NCBI GenBank assembly: GCA_910575055.1
Contig: CAJTDC010000003.1
Location: 148,788-212,787 of the forward strand
Length of the DNA stretch: 64,000 nt
Reading direction: 5' to 3'
Origin: Clostridia bacterium
Lineage (GTDB): Bacteria; Bacillota; Clostridia; Lachnospirales; Anaerotignaceae
Shown here: positions 1 through 7,723 of the stretch, one piece after another
How positions within the stretch are numbered: the first letter of the stretch is position 1
Layout: each line of letters begins with the position of its first letter
The notes under the pieces: model-generated
Told to the model about the DNA's origin: nothing
Database searches by the model: none
What the model saw: the letters and a program-made list of their open reading frames with translations, nothing else
Program-made: the position numbers and the translations under genes

Positions 1-2
1 CA

Positions 3-308
3 AAAACCATCGCAGGTGTGGCAAATCAAGGAACTGCCATAGAAATCAGTGTTAGTACAAAAGACGCCAATGGGGATTTGACAGAAAGTGCAAATTTTGA
101 AATAGAAGTTGGTGCTTCTGGTATATTTAGCCAGACTGTGGAATTAAGCCTTGGAGAAAATGTCGTATCTATTATAGCATCAAAAGAAGGCTGTGAAACA
201 GTAAGTGGAGAGACCATTGTCAAAAGGCGTAATATTACTATTAAAAATGAATTGGAGAATACAGTTTCGATTCCCGGCAGCACAAGAAACCTATCGCTAA
301 CAATGTAA
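3..308 (+). CDS. C-terminal end of a surface-type protein (5' truncated by the window)
   Basis: The reading frame is open from the left edge (codons from base 3) to a TAA at 306-308, so only the last ~101 residues are seen. A GTG at 18 could be read as a start but has no ribosome binding site, and the frame continues upstream of it. The alternating pattern with a 'GENVVSIIASKEG' stretch resembles the last strand of bacterial Ig-like or glucodextranase-type beta-sandwich domains, which are common in secreted and cell-wall proteins. It ends 37 bases before the likely yycH start. It shows no kinase motifs, so it is not the end of walK, the usual neighbour of yycH. The identity of the full protein cannot be told. 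Confidence 0.5.
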   Translation, partial: KTIAGVANQGTAIEISVSTKDANGDLTESANFEIEVGASGIFSQTVELSLGENVVSIIASKEGCETVSGETIVKRRNITIKNELENTVSIPGSTRNLSLTM

Positions 309-345
309 ATGAGCAAAAATGAAATATAGAAGCGGTGAAAAATCA

Positions 346-1719
346 ATGAATATCAACAAAATGAAAAGTTTTGTCATTATTATTTTGGTTATAGCTGCTG
401 TTTATCAAACGGGATTGTTATGGCTTGAGGATACTGCAAGCCATAACTTTTTTTATACTGTTTTTGGTCTGGGGGGGCAAAAGGAGTTTACGGCAGAAGA
501 AAATGTGTTACTTTTGCCAAGTAAATTTGTGATAGGCAGTGGAAATAAAAAATATACAGTGGCATATGCAAATAGTATAGAAAAAGAAGCAGTATTGTCA
601 GAAGGAAATGATTTGCTTCAGGAAGTTTTAATGCAGTCAGAAACAAGTACAGTAAAACAAACAATACCTTGGGAAGAAATATTAGAAGAAAAGTGTTTAC
701 TGTTGGAGTATCATTTTTTTATTCCAGTATCAGAATATTTTGAGAACTATAATAAAAAATTTTTGATACCTACAATAAAAAGTTTTGATTGTATTGCATT
801 AGTACCAAGTAAAACAGGTAATGGAACAACAAATGTGTATTTTATTAATACAAGTTTGGGAGAATATTGTAATATGTCAATAAATAAATCTCGTATTAGT
901 ACAAAATTATATGCTATGTTGGAAGCAAAACAAAGCGATTTAACGTATGTTTCCACAAAGCAAAGTGGCTTTAATTTATTTCGAGATAGTGTTTTCGTAC
1001 CACAATGGAAAGGAGATAGTCTTCCTTATAGAAGTGTTATGGAAATTAATCCTTTTATGAAAGATGGTAGTATCAATAGATATTTTTTAGAAAATTCAGT
1101 AGATAGTTTTTTTAAAAACTTGGAAGCAGATTGGAATAGGGTAGATGAAACAGGTACATTTGTATTTAGTGATGAAACAGTTGTAGTAAGATATTATCCT
1201 AAAGGAATATTAGAATATTATAGTTATGGAACATATGATACAGAAATAAAAACAGACATTGTTACAGGATATCAAATTTGTAAAAACTTTATGAATAATG
1301 ACACTTCATTAGAAACAGAAACATATTTATCTGATGTAGAAATAAATGGAAATGAAATATTATATTATTTTGATTATACAATAGATAATTATCCTGTGTT
1401 GCTTTCAGAGGCAGTACAAAAGGAATTTGATATGCCTCATGCCATAGAATTTTGTGTAAGAGGGAATTCTGTAAGAAAGTATAAAAGATATGCTCATAAT
1501 TTTAAAGCGGTAGATATAAAAGATAAAGAAATATCAGTAGAATTTTTAGGGGCATTAGACCAAGCGATTGAACAGTATCAAATCAATCATGAAGAATTAG
1601 AAGTAAAAGAAGTAGAAGATATGTATTTAGCGTATTTTGTAGAGCCTAATTTTACTGTAACAATGAAATGGATAACAGAATTATATCACGAGTTATATAT
1701 AGGAAAAACAATGAAATAA
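346..1719 (+). CDS. yycH: YycH (WalH)-like regulator of the WalRK two-component system
   Basis: A 457-residue protein with one N-terminal membrane segment (about residues 6-23) followed by a long extracytoplasmic part. Length, topology and the 'LLWLEDTASHNFFYTVF' region after the anchor fit YycH. In Bacillus, YycH works with YycI at the membrane to tune the WalK kinase that controls cell-wall turnover. I chose the ATG at 346, preceded by a GGTG element; an in-frame ATG at 319 would add nine residues but has no clear ribosome binding site. The neighbours yycI, yycJ and rlmH support the call. walR and walK are not immediately upstream, which is unlike the Bacillus operon. Confidence 0.72.
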   Translation: MNINKMKSFVIIILVIAAVYQTGLLWLEDTASHNFFYTVFGLGGQKEFTAEENVLLLPSKFVIGSGNKKYTVAYANSIEKEAVLSEGNDLLQEVLMQSETSTVKQTIPWEEILEEKCLLLEYHFFIPVSEYFENYNKKFLIPTIKSFDCIALVPSKTGNGTTNVYFINTSLGEYCNMSINKSRISTKLYAMLEAKQSDLTYVSTKQSGFNLFRDSVFVPQWKGDSLPYRSVMEINPFMKDGSINRYFLENSVDSFFKNLEADWNRVDETGTFVFSDETVVVRYYPKGILEYYSYGTYDTEIKTDIVTGYQICKNFMNNDTSLETETYLSDVEINGNEILYYFDYTIDNYPVLLSEAVQKEFDMPHAIEFCVRGNSVRKYKRYAHNFKAVDIKDKEISVEFLGALDQAIEQYQINHEELEVKEVEDMYLAYFVEPNFTVTMKWITELYHELYIGKTMK

Positions 1720-1749
1720 TAGGTATAGAAAAAGAAAGGAGGAAGAACT

Positions 1750-2631
1750 TTGGAATGGAAAACTGTAAAAAACTTTCTTTTGGTGTTGCTTTTTGTAATG
1801 AATGTGGTATTAGGATATTTTAATTATCAGCAATATCAGCAAAATGTATTAACTTCTAGTCAAGAGAAAGCCATTTATGAAGTTCTTTCTCAAAATCGTA
1901 TTATATTGTATACAGACCTTTTAACAAAGTTTCCACCTATGAGAAAATTGTCATTAAGTGCTCCTATGTATAGTAGAGATGATATGAAACAACAATTTTT
2001 TGCACAAGAAGAGGTTACTATTACAGTAGAATTTAATAAAACAATTATAACAAGTGAAACCAAAGTGCTTACTATGGAAGGAAACAAAGGAGAACTTGTG
2101 TTTAAAAATGGTACAAGAGAAAGTAAAAAAACTACATTAAATGAGGCAAGAAAAGAAGCAAGGGAATTTGTAGAAGTTTTGGCAAAAAAAAATGGAAATC
2201 ATTTTGAAGTAGGGAATGTACAAGAAATAGAGGGAGGCTATAAAGTTACTTTTTTTCAAAAGTATAAAGGGACATATGTTTTTGCAAACTGTTTTGAAGT
2301 GTATGTAGGAGAGAAAGGAATTTCTCGTGTAAAATTAAATTATTTTAATACAGAAGGATTTACAGGAGATAAAAAAGATATTTGTTTTTCTGATGAAGCA
2401 TTGCTTACTTTTTTAATTGAGATAGAAAAAGAAAGACAAGAAACAAATACTTATGAAACAGTAACCATACAAAAAATGGAATTGGGATATGACTTTCAAG
2501 AAATGGAAGATTTAAAAATAGAAAATGTAGCAAAGTTGGTACCTTGTTATAGAATTTATGTATTGGGAAAACAACAACCATATGTTATAAATGCGTATAC
2601 AAATGAAATGATAAGAGAAATAAAAGAGTAG
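1750..2631 (+). CDS. yycI: YycI (WalI)-like regulator of WalRK
   Basis: A 293-residue single-pass membrane protein. It starts at TTG 1750 with a strong AAAGGAGG eight bases upstream; a nearby ATG at 1755 is out of frame. The start 'MEWKTVKNFLLVLLFVMNV' is typical of YycI proteins (M-D/E-W-K, then one transmembrane helix), followed by an extracellular alpha/beta domain. In Bacillus, YycI pairs with YycH through membrane and extracellular domains to modulate WalK. It follows yycH by 30 bases and is probably co-transcribed. The function is known in Bacillus and only inferred here. Confidence 0.72.
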   Translation: MEWKTVKNFLLVLLFVMNVVLGYFNYQQYQQNVLTSSQEKAIYEVLSQNRIILYTDLLTKFPPMRKLSLSAPMYSRDDMKQQFFAQEEVTITVEFNKTIITSETKVLTMEGNKGELVFKNGTRESKKTTLNEARKEAREFVEVLAKKNGNHFEVGNVQEIEGGYKVTFFQKYKGTYVFANCFEVYVGEKGISRVKLNYFNTEGFTGDKKDICFSDEALLTFLIEIEKERQETNTYETVTIQKMELGYDFQEMEDLKIENVAKLVPCYRIYVLGKQQPYVINAYTNEMIREIKE

Positions 2632-2753
2632 TTAATAGATAATGTTGGTGTATACTTTCTGTTAAGAAAGAGAAGTACTTTATTAATATTTAATTGAAAA
2701 ATAGTAAAATAGTAATAAAGAATTTTATTTTAGAAAAAGAATTTTGATAGTCT

Positions 2754-2788
2754 AGGCAGTGCTTTTGAAGAGTAACTGCCTTATTTTT
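2754..2788 (+). terminator. Possible intrinsic terminator after yycI
   Basis: AGGCAGT (2754-2760) pairs with ACTGCCT (2775-2781) across a 14-nt loop and is followed by TTATTTTTAT. The T tract is interrupted. It lies in the 468-base gap between yycI and murA; the rest of that gap is AT-rich with no convincing ORF. Confidence 0.5.
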
Positions 2789-2924
2789 ATGAAAAAAAGA
2801 GAGATTTTTATTTTTACAGATGTTAGCATATAAAAAATGTTTGAGATTTTAGTATTTAGTGGTATAATTGCTATAATAAAAAAGAGAAATTTTTATAGTA
2901 AAGATAGGAATAAAATAGTATTTG

Positions 2925-2933
2925 TGTTATAAT
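2925..2933 (+). promoter_or_regulatory. Extended -10 promoter candidate for murA
   Basis: TGTTATAAT is a perfect extended -10 element (TG-N-TATAAT, 2925-2933). No clear -35 box is seen 17 bases upstream. It is about 165 bases ahead of the murA start, after the terminator that closes the yycHI unit. Confidence 0.4.
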
Positions 2934-3099
2934 ACATTGCTAAGACAGCATTTTGATTGTTTTAAAAAAATTTGGACTAATTGATTTGATAAATAATATA
3001 GATATAAAAAATTACTGAAATAAAAGATACTATGACATATTGTTAGTGATACTTTTGATATAAAAAACAAGAGTTTCTTTGGGAGGAATTGAAGTTTTT

Positions 3100-4356
3100 A
3101 TGGATAAATTAATTGTAATGGGGCAAAAACAGTTAAAAGGAGAAGTTTGCATCAGTGGTGCAAAAAATGCAGCAGTTGCGATTATTCCTGCAGCAATTAT
3201 GGCAGATGATGTAAGCATTATTGAAAACCTGCCTTGTATAGAAGATGTAAGTAGTTTGTGTAATACAATAAATAAAATAGGAGCAAAAAGTTCTTTTTTA
3301 AATAAACATACATTACAAATTGATGGTAGAAATATTAATAATATTTGTGCTACTTATGAAGAAGTACAAAAAATTCGTGCATCTTATTATCTTTTAGGTG
3401 CACTTTTAGCAAGATTTAAAAAGGCAGAAGTTGCTATGCCTGGAGGGTGTAATTTTGGCACAAGACCGATTGATTTGCATTTAAAAGGATTTAGAGCATT
3501 AGGAGCAAATGTCATTGTAGAAAATGGTATTGTAAAGGCTTATGCAGATAAATTAATTGGAACTTCTATTTATATGGACCAAGTAAGTGTGGGAGCAACA
3601 ATTAATATTATGCTTGCTGCTACTATGGCAGAAGGAAAAACAGTAATTGAAAATGCAGCAAAAGAACCTCATATTGTAGATACAGCAAATTTTTTGAATT
3701 TTATGGGGGCGAATATTAAAGGTGCAGGTACAGATGTGATACGTATTACAGGTGTAAAAAAATTACATGGAGCACAGTATACCATTATACCAGACCAAAT
3801 TGAAGCAGGGACTTATATGATTGCTTCAGCGATTACAGGAGGAGATGTACTTGTAAAAAATATTATTCCAAAACATATGGACTCTCTTTCTGCGAAATTA
3901 GTAGAAATGAATGTAAAAGTAGAAGAATTTGATGATGCTATCCGTGTAGTATCAGATAAACCTTTGAGAAATGTAAACGTAAAAACAATGAGTTATCCTG
4001 GCTTTCCTACAGATTTACAGCCTCAAATGGCAGCATTACTAAGTGTTTGCCAAGGAACAAATATTATTACAGAAAATGTATGGGAAAACCGTTTTCAATA
4101 TATAGATGAGCTGCGTCGTATGGGAGCGAATATTACAGTAGATGGTAGAATTGCAGTAATAGAAGGTGTACCTTATTTGACAGGTTCACAAGTTTCTGCT
4201 ACAGATTTAAGAGCAGGTGCAGCGATGATATTGGCAGGACTTGCAGCAAAAGGAGAAACGCATATTGATAACACAAAATATATTGATAGAGGTTATGAAG
4301 ATGTAGAACATAAATTTTCTGCATTAGGGGCTGAAATCAAAAGAGTACAGATATAA
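3100..4356 (+). CDS. murA: UDP-N-acetylglucosamine 1-carboxyvinyltransferase
   Basis: This enzyme transfers enolpyruvate from phosphoenolpyruvate to UDP-GlcNAc, the first committed step of peptidoglycan synthesis in the cytoplasm. The 418 residues match the family length. The catalytic cysteine is present at residue 117 in 'MPGGCNFGTRPIDLH', the form normally inhibited by fosfomycin. The substrate-binding K22-N23 pair is in 'ISGAKNAAV'. The start at ATG 3100 gives the usual 'MDKLIVMG' N-terminus; GGGAGG (3081-3086) lies a rather long 13 bases upstream. An in-frame TTG at 3079 precedes that SD and is unlikely. murA sits between yycI and yycJ, where Bacillus has no such gene. Confidence 0.95.
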   Translation: MDKLIVMGQKQLKGEVCISGAKNAAVAIIPAAIMADDVSIIENLPCIEDVSSLCNTINKIGAKSSFLNKHTLQIDGRNINNICATYEEVQKIRASYYLLGALLARFKKAEVAMPGGCNFGTRPIDLHLKGFRALGANVIVENGIVKAYADKLIGTSIYMDQVSVGATINIMLAATMAEGKTVIENAAKEPHIVDTANFLNFMGANIKGAGTDVIRITGVKKLHGAQYTIIPDQIEAGTYMIASAITGGDVLVKNIIPKHMDSLSAKLVEMNVKVEEFDDAIRVVSDKPLRNVNVKTMSYPGFPTDLQPQMAALLSVCQGTNIITENVWENRFQYIDELRRMGANITVDGRIAVIEGVPYLTGSQVSATDLRAGAAMILAGLAAKGETHIDNTKYIDRGYEDVEHKFSALGAEIKRVQI

Positions 4357-4390
4357 AAAATTACATAAGGTATAAGGAGGACATTGCTTT

Positions 4391-5185
4391 ATGGCTGTAA
4401 AATTTTATGCAATTGCCAGTGGAAGCAGCGGAAATAGTACATTCGTAGGTACAGAACATACAAAAATATTAATTGATGCAGGAATAAGTGGAAAATGTAT
4501 TACACAAGCTTTGTCTTCTTTAGAAATAGCAGGAAATAATATTGATGCTCTTTTTATTACACATGAACATACAGACCATATTAAAGGAGCAGGTATCATT
4601 TCTAGAAAATTTGATATACCAATTTATGCTACTTGTGGAACATGGAAAGCTATGGAAAATCAAATTGGCAAAATTGCAGAAAAAAATAAACGTTTTGTAT
4701 ATGCACAAGAACGATGTATTATTAATGATATTTGTATTAATCCTTTTGCTATTCCTCATGATGCTACAGAGCCTGTAGGATATAGTATAGAAACAGAAAA
4801 TCATAAAATAACGATTGCTACAGATTTAGGCCATATAACAAATGATATAAAACAAAAATTATTTGATAGTGATTTATTGCTTTTGGAAGCAAATCACGAT
4901 GAAGAAATGGTAAAAAATGGTTGTTATCCTTATTATTTAAAAGAGAGAATATTAGGAAAAAAAGGTCATATTTCTAATGATACAGCGGGAAATTTGTTAT
5001 GCGACATAATGTCTGAAAAACTGAAATATGTTGTTTTAGGTCACTTAAGTGAACAAAATAATTATCCTCGTTTGGCATATCAAACGGTAAAAAATATATT
5101 AGAGAAAAATAACATTAAAATAGGAAAGTATTTTCAATTAGATACGGCATTAAAATATAATAGTAGTCAAGTGATAGAATTATAG
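4391..5185 (+). CDS. yycJ: YycJ/WalJ-type metallo-beta-lactamase-fold hydrolase
   Basis: A 264-residue MBL-fold protein. The metal-binding HxHxDH motif is at residues 58-63 ('HEHTDH'), with further ligands in 'FAIPHDA', 'IATDLGH' and 'VVLGHLSE'. The first residues 'FYAIASGSSGNST' are characteristic of the WalJ/YycJ group, which in Firmicutes is encoded with walRKHI and has been linked to DNA-damage processing and to coordinating cell wall with division. AAGGAGG stands ten bases before the ATG. Translation continues into rlmH after nine bases, so the two are co-transcribed. The biochemical substrate is not evident from sequence. Confidence 0.88.
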   Translation: MAVKFYAIASGSSGNSTFVGTEHTKILIDAGISGKCITQALSSLEIAGNNIDALFITHEHTDHIKGAGIISRKFDIPIYATCGTWKAMENQIGKIAEKNKRFVYAQERCIINDICINPFAIPHDATEPVGYSIETENHKITIATDLGHITNDIKQKLFDSDLLLLEANHDEEMVKNGCYPYYLKERILGKKGHISNDTAGNLLCDIMSEKLKYVVLGHLSEQNNYPRLAYQTVKNILEKNNIKIGKYFQLDTALKYNSSQVIEL

Positions 5186-5194
5186 GGAACAGTT

Positions 5195-5674
5195 ATGAAA
5201 ATTACAATAGTGTGTGTAGGAAAATTAAAAGAAAAATATTGGAAAGAAGCGATACAAGAATATAGTAAACGTCTAACAAAATATTGTAAATTAGATATTG
5301 TGGAATTGCCAGATGAAAAAGCACCAGAAACAATGAGTAAAGCAGAAGAACAGCAGGTTTGTAAAAAAGAAGGAGAAAGAATATTAAAAGCAATAAAACA
5401 AGATGCTTTTGTGATTGCACTGGCTGTAGAAGGTAAAATGCTTTCTTCTGAACAACTTGCAGAACAGATAGAAAAGTATGCTATAGAAGGTATTAGTCAT
5501 ATAGTATTTATTATTGGAGGTTCTTTAGGGCTATCAAAAGAAGTTATAGCAAAAGCAGACAAAATACTTAGTTTTTCTGCTATGACGTTTCCTCATCAAA
5601 TGATGAGAGTAATATTGTTAGAACAAATTTATAGAGCAATGCGTATTATCAAAAAAGAACCTTATCATAAATGA
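5195..5674 (+). CDS. rlmH: 23S rRNA (pseudouridine1915-N3)-methyltransferase RlmH
   Basis: This SPOUT-class methyltransferase methylates pseudouridine 1915 in helix 69 of 23S rRNA on the assembled ribosome. The 159-residue length is exactly typical. The SAM-binding trefoil-knot signature is '[10 protein letters not shown]', followed by '[19 protein letters not shown]' and the near-invariant C-terminus '...PYHK'. It follows yycJ by nine bases, the same order as in Bacillus and Staphylococcus (yycJ...rlmH). The next 249 bases are AT-rich and carry only very short ORFs with poor ribosome binding sites. Confidence 0.95.
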   Translation: MKITIVCVGKLKEKYWKEAIQEYSKRLTKYCKLDIVELPDEKAPETMSKAEEQQVCKKEGERILKAIKQDAFVIALAVEGKMLSSEQLAEQIEKYAIEGISHIVFIIGGSLGLSKEVIAKADKILSFSAMTFPHQMMRVILLEQIYRAMRIIKKEPYHK

Positions 5675-5923
5675 AATCATTTTTAGAAGCGATAGTATGA
5701 AGAAATTAGTAAAAAATAACATCAAATGTAATATAAATAAGCAATGTCTGATATAGACGCTATAATGAATATAAAATATCAAATAAATTACAGAAATATA
5801 GTAATAGATAAATAGAATATTTTTCTAATTAGGTATAGCATATGCAAGAAAAATATTTCTCTTTTGTTAAAGTACAACAACAAGCAGTGAAAAAATTGTG
5901 TGCTATGTGAGGAAAAATAAAAT

Positions 5924-6409
5924 ATGTGTCATAATGAAAAACAATATATTCATAATCTTTTTAAAACAAAGGATTATATACAACTTTATAAAACACAAAC
6001 AAAAATTATACAAAAAATGCTTTTTATTGATAATCAGCAAGATTTTGAAGATTTTTTAAAATATAATTGTGATATAAAAGAGGAAGTATTTTGGTTATAT
6101 TATTCTGTTTTACAAAAAGAAAGTCTTCTCGTTGGAGGATACGAGGGAGAGGTAAGTGAAAAAGTTGAAACATTTTTAAAACAAAAATTGCCTTCAAATT
6201 TATTTTATAATATTAAACAATGTATTCAATATTTATATGTAGATTTAGGAACAAAAGATACTATAGAAGAACAGATTGCTGCTTGTAATCAATATTTGCA
6301 GAATACTGCATATTCTCTACTATTGTATTATGATGAAACGTATTGTGCAGGAGCTTATTTTTTAAAAGTAAATGTTTTACATAATGTATATGAGCAAAGG
6401 GAGTTATGA
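5924..6409 (+). CDS. Hypothetical protein directly upstream of recR
   Basis: A 161-residue, mostly helical soluble protein with no signal peptide or membrane segment. It is rich in Tyr, Gln and Lys. I do not recognise the family. ATG 5924 follows a GAGG-like site. Its stop (6407-6409) is one base before the recR ATG at 6411, so the two genes are almost certainly translated from one mRNA. In many Firmicutes recR follows dnaX and ybaB; neither is here. A link to recombination repair would be inference from position only. Confidence 0.7.
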   Translation: MCHNEKQYIHNLFKTKDYIQLYKTQTKIIQKMLFIDNQQDFEDFLKYNCDIKEEVFWLYYSVLQKESLLVGGYEGEVSEKVETFLKQKLPSNLFYNIKQCIQYLYVDLGTKDTIEEQIAACNQYLQNTAYSLLLYYDETYCAGAYFLKVNVLHNVYEQREL

Positions 6410-6410
6410 A

Positions 6411-7013
6411 ATGAATTATTATGGAAATCCTATTACAAAGCTAATTGAAGAGTTTTCTGGATTGCCAGGAATAGGAAGAAAGTCTGCTCAAAGATTAGCA
6501 TTTTATATTATCAATATGCCAAAAGAAAAAAGTTTAGCATTGGCATCTGCTATTGTAGAGGCAAGAGAAAATGTAAAATATTGTTCTGTTTGTTGTAATT
6601 TAACAGATGATGACCCTTGTCCTATTTGCAGTAATTTAAAAAGAGACCATAAAACAATTATGATAGTAGAAGACCCTAGAGATATGGCAGCATATGAAAG
6701 AACAAAACAATATCATGGATTGTATCATATTTTACATGGAGCAATATCTCCTATGCTAGGGGTAAGCCCTAAAGAATTAAAAATAAAAGAATTGCTTGAT
6801 AGACTGCAAAAAGATGAAAAAGTGGAGGAAGTGATACTTGCAACAAATCCTAATGTAGAAGGAGAAGCAACGGCAATGTATATTAGTAGACTTTTGAAGC
6901 CTCTTGAAATAAAAGTAACTAGAATAGCAAATGGAGTGCCTGTAGGTAGTGATTTAGAATATGTAGATGAAATCACATTATCAAGGGCATTAGAAGGTAG
7001 ACGAGAAATGTAA
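6411..7013 (+). CDS. recR: Recombination mediator RecR
   Basis: RecR acts with RecO (encoded at 56.0 kb in this window) to load RecA on gapped DNA coated with single-strand-binding protein. The 200-residue protein has the N-terminal helix-hairpin-helix '[15 protein letters not shown]', the four-cysteine zinc site (C58, C61, C70, C73), a Toprim segment starting 'IMIVEDPRD', and the C-terminal '[15 protein letters not shown]'. The start at ATG 6411 gives the family N-terminus; the in-frame ATGs from 6372 lie inside the preceding gene. GGGAG at 6399-6403 serves as ribosome binding site and overlaps the upstream stop region. Confidence 0.97.
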   Translation: MNYYGNPITKLIEEFSGLPGIGRKSAQRLAFYIINMPKEKSLALASAIVEARENVKYCSVCCNLTDDDPCPICSNLKRDHKTIMIVEDPRDMAAYERTKQYHGLYHILHGAISPMLGVSPKELKIKELLDRLQKDEKVEEVILATNPNVEGEATAMYISRLLKPLEIKVTRIANGVPVGSDLEYVDEITLSRALEGRREM

Positions 7014-7030
7014 AAGTATATGAAGAAAGT

Positions 7031-7068
7031 AAAGGATTGAAATAGTATAAATATTCAATCCTTTTTTT
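7031..7068. terminator. Strong hairpin terminator after recR, probably bidirectional
   Basis: The 11-bp perfect stem AAAGGATTGAA (7031-7041) / TTCAATCCTTT (7054-7064) is followed by a run of T to 7068. On the other strand it lies just past the stop of the 30-codon ORF at 7072-7164 and could also stop that transcript. Confidence 0.85.
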
Positions 7069-7071
7069 ATG

Positions 7072-7164
7072 TTAAAATAATATAGTTTTGAGAAAAGGAA
7101 TGAGTAAAAATTGCCAAAGAAATACAAATATTGCTGTAAAAAAGTACCAGTTTGATTGCTTCAT
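7072..7164 (-). CDS. Possible 30-residue hydrophobic membrane peptide
   Basis: On the minus strand an ATG at 7162-7164 opens a 30-codon ORF ending in TAA at 7072-7074. The peptide 'MKQSNWYFFTAIFVFLWQF...' is a short polar head, one hydrophobic span of about 20 residues, and a single basic residue near the end: the shape of a small single-span membrane peptide. GGTGG stands upstream of the ATG, a good promoter is at 7216-7244 on the same strand, and the recR terminator hairpin lies just beyond the stop. It is divergent from the XRE regulator at 7343, with an operator-like dyad between them. Type I-like toxins and small regulatory peptides have this look, but no function can be assigned. Chance ORFs this short are common, so confidence is moderate. 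Confidence 0.42.
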   Translation of the reverse strand: MKQSNWYFFTAIFVFLWQFLLIPFLKTILF

Positions 7165-7215
7165 ACATACACCACCAGTCTTTTCAAAAAGTTTATAAAA
7201 TTTTGTAGTAAAACT

Positions 7216-7244
7216 ATTATAACGAAATATTTTAAAAAATACAA
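7216..7244 (-). promoter_or_regulatory. Sigma-A-type promoter for the minus-strand small ORF
   Basis: Read on the minus strand, TTGTAT (7239-7244) and TATAAT (7216-7221) are separated by exactly 17 bases. Transcription would start near 7209, about 45 bases before the small ORF's ATG. Confidence 0.5.
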
Positions 7245-7250
7245 CTTATA

Positions 7251-7271
7251 AGGTTGTTATTTATACAACCT
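7251..7271. promoter_or_regulatory. Operator-like inverted repeat between XRE gene and small ORF
   Basis: AGGTTGT (7251-7257) and ACAACCT (7265-7271) form a perfect 7-bp dyad around a 7-bp centre. It sits seven bases upstream of the minus-strand -35 box and about 70 bases upstream of the XRE start. A partial copy, TTGTTATTTTAC, lies at 7278-7289. This is a plausible binding site for the XRE protein; no experiment is implied. Confidence 0.45.
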
Positions 7272-7342
7272 ATTACATTGTTATTTTACTTTTTGGCTTG
7301 GGCTATACTTTACTGAAAAGGTAAAAAAGGCGGTGAAAATCT

Positions 7343-7666
7343 ATGAATTATAAAAAAGAGATGGGTGTACGATTAAAAGAAAGAAGAAAAGAAATGCGTA
7401 TGACACAAGAACAGCTTTCTGACCAGTTAAATATTTCTATAAAGCATTATAGTGAAGTAGAAAGGGGAATTACAGGACTTTCAGTAGAAAATATTATAAA
7501 AATTAGCAATATACTTCATGTAAGTATAGATTATCTTTTAAAAGGGGAAGGAAAAAAAGAAGAATTTCCATATGAAATGATATTATTTTATCAAAACTGT
7601 TCTACAGAACAAAAGAAAGGAGTAATGCAAATATTCCGTGGTATGGAAAAACTAGCAAGAAAATAA
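7343..7666 (+). CDS. XRE-family helix-turn-helix transcriptional regulator
   Basis: A 107-residue protein. The Cro/C1-type HTH domain spans about residues 8-66 ('LKERRKEMRMTQEQLSDQLN', 'ISIKHYSEVERGI', 'SVENIIKISNILHVSIDYLL'). The remaining ~40 residues form a short helical tail with no obvious sensor or peptidase domain. ATG 7343 follows a GGCGGTG-like site. A TATACT hexamer at 7304-7309 could be its -10 box but has no good -35. An inverted repeat at 7251-7271 and the divergent small ORF make autoregulation and control of that ORF a reasonable inference. Flanking terminators isolate it as a single-gene unit. Confidence 0.85.
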   Translation: MNYKKEMGVRLKERRKEMRMTQEQLSDQLNISIKHYSEVERGITGLSVENIIKISNILHVSIDYLLKGEGKKEEFPYEMILFYQNCSTEQKKGVMQIFRGMEKLARK

Positions 7667-7671
7667 AAAAG

Positions 7672-7708
7672 GTGTTTCAAAAGTAAATAGCTTTTGAAAC
7701 ACTTTTTT
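7672..7708. terminator. Bidirectional terminator between XRE gene and cfa
   Basis: A perfect 12-bp stem, GTGTTTCAAAAG (7672-7683) / CTTTTGAAACAC (7691-7702), with a 7-nt loop. It has a T run on the right and an A run on the left, so it serves both convergent genes. Confidence 0.88.
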
Positions 7709-7723
7709 CATATCAATATAATG

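Noticed and set aside
5842..5910. 22-codon ORF in the rlmH-to-unknown-gene gap
   Set aside because: Only a weak AGG-type ribosome binding site, no promoter, and short enough to be chance in AT-rich DNA.
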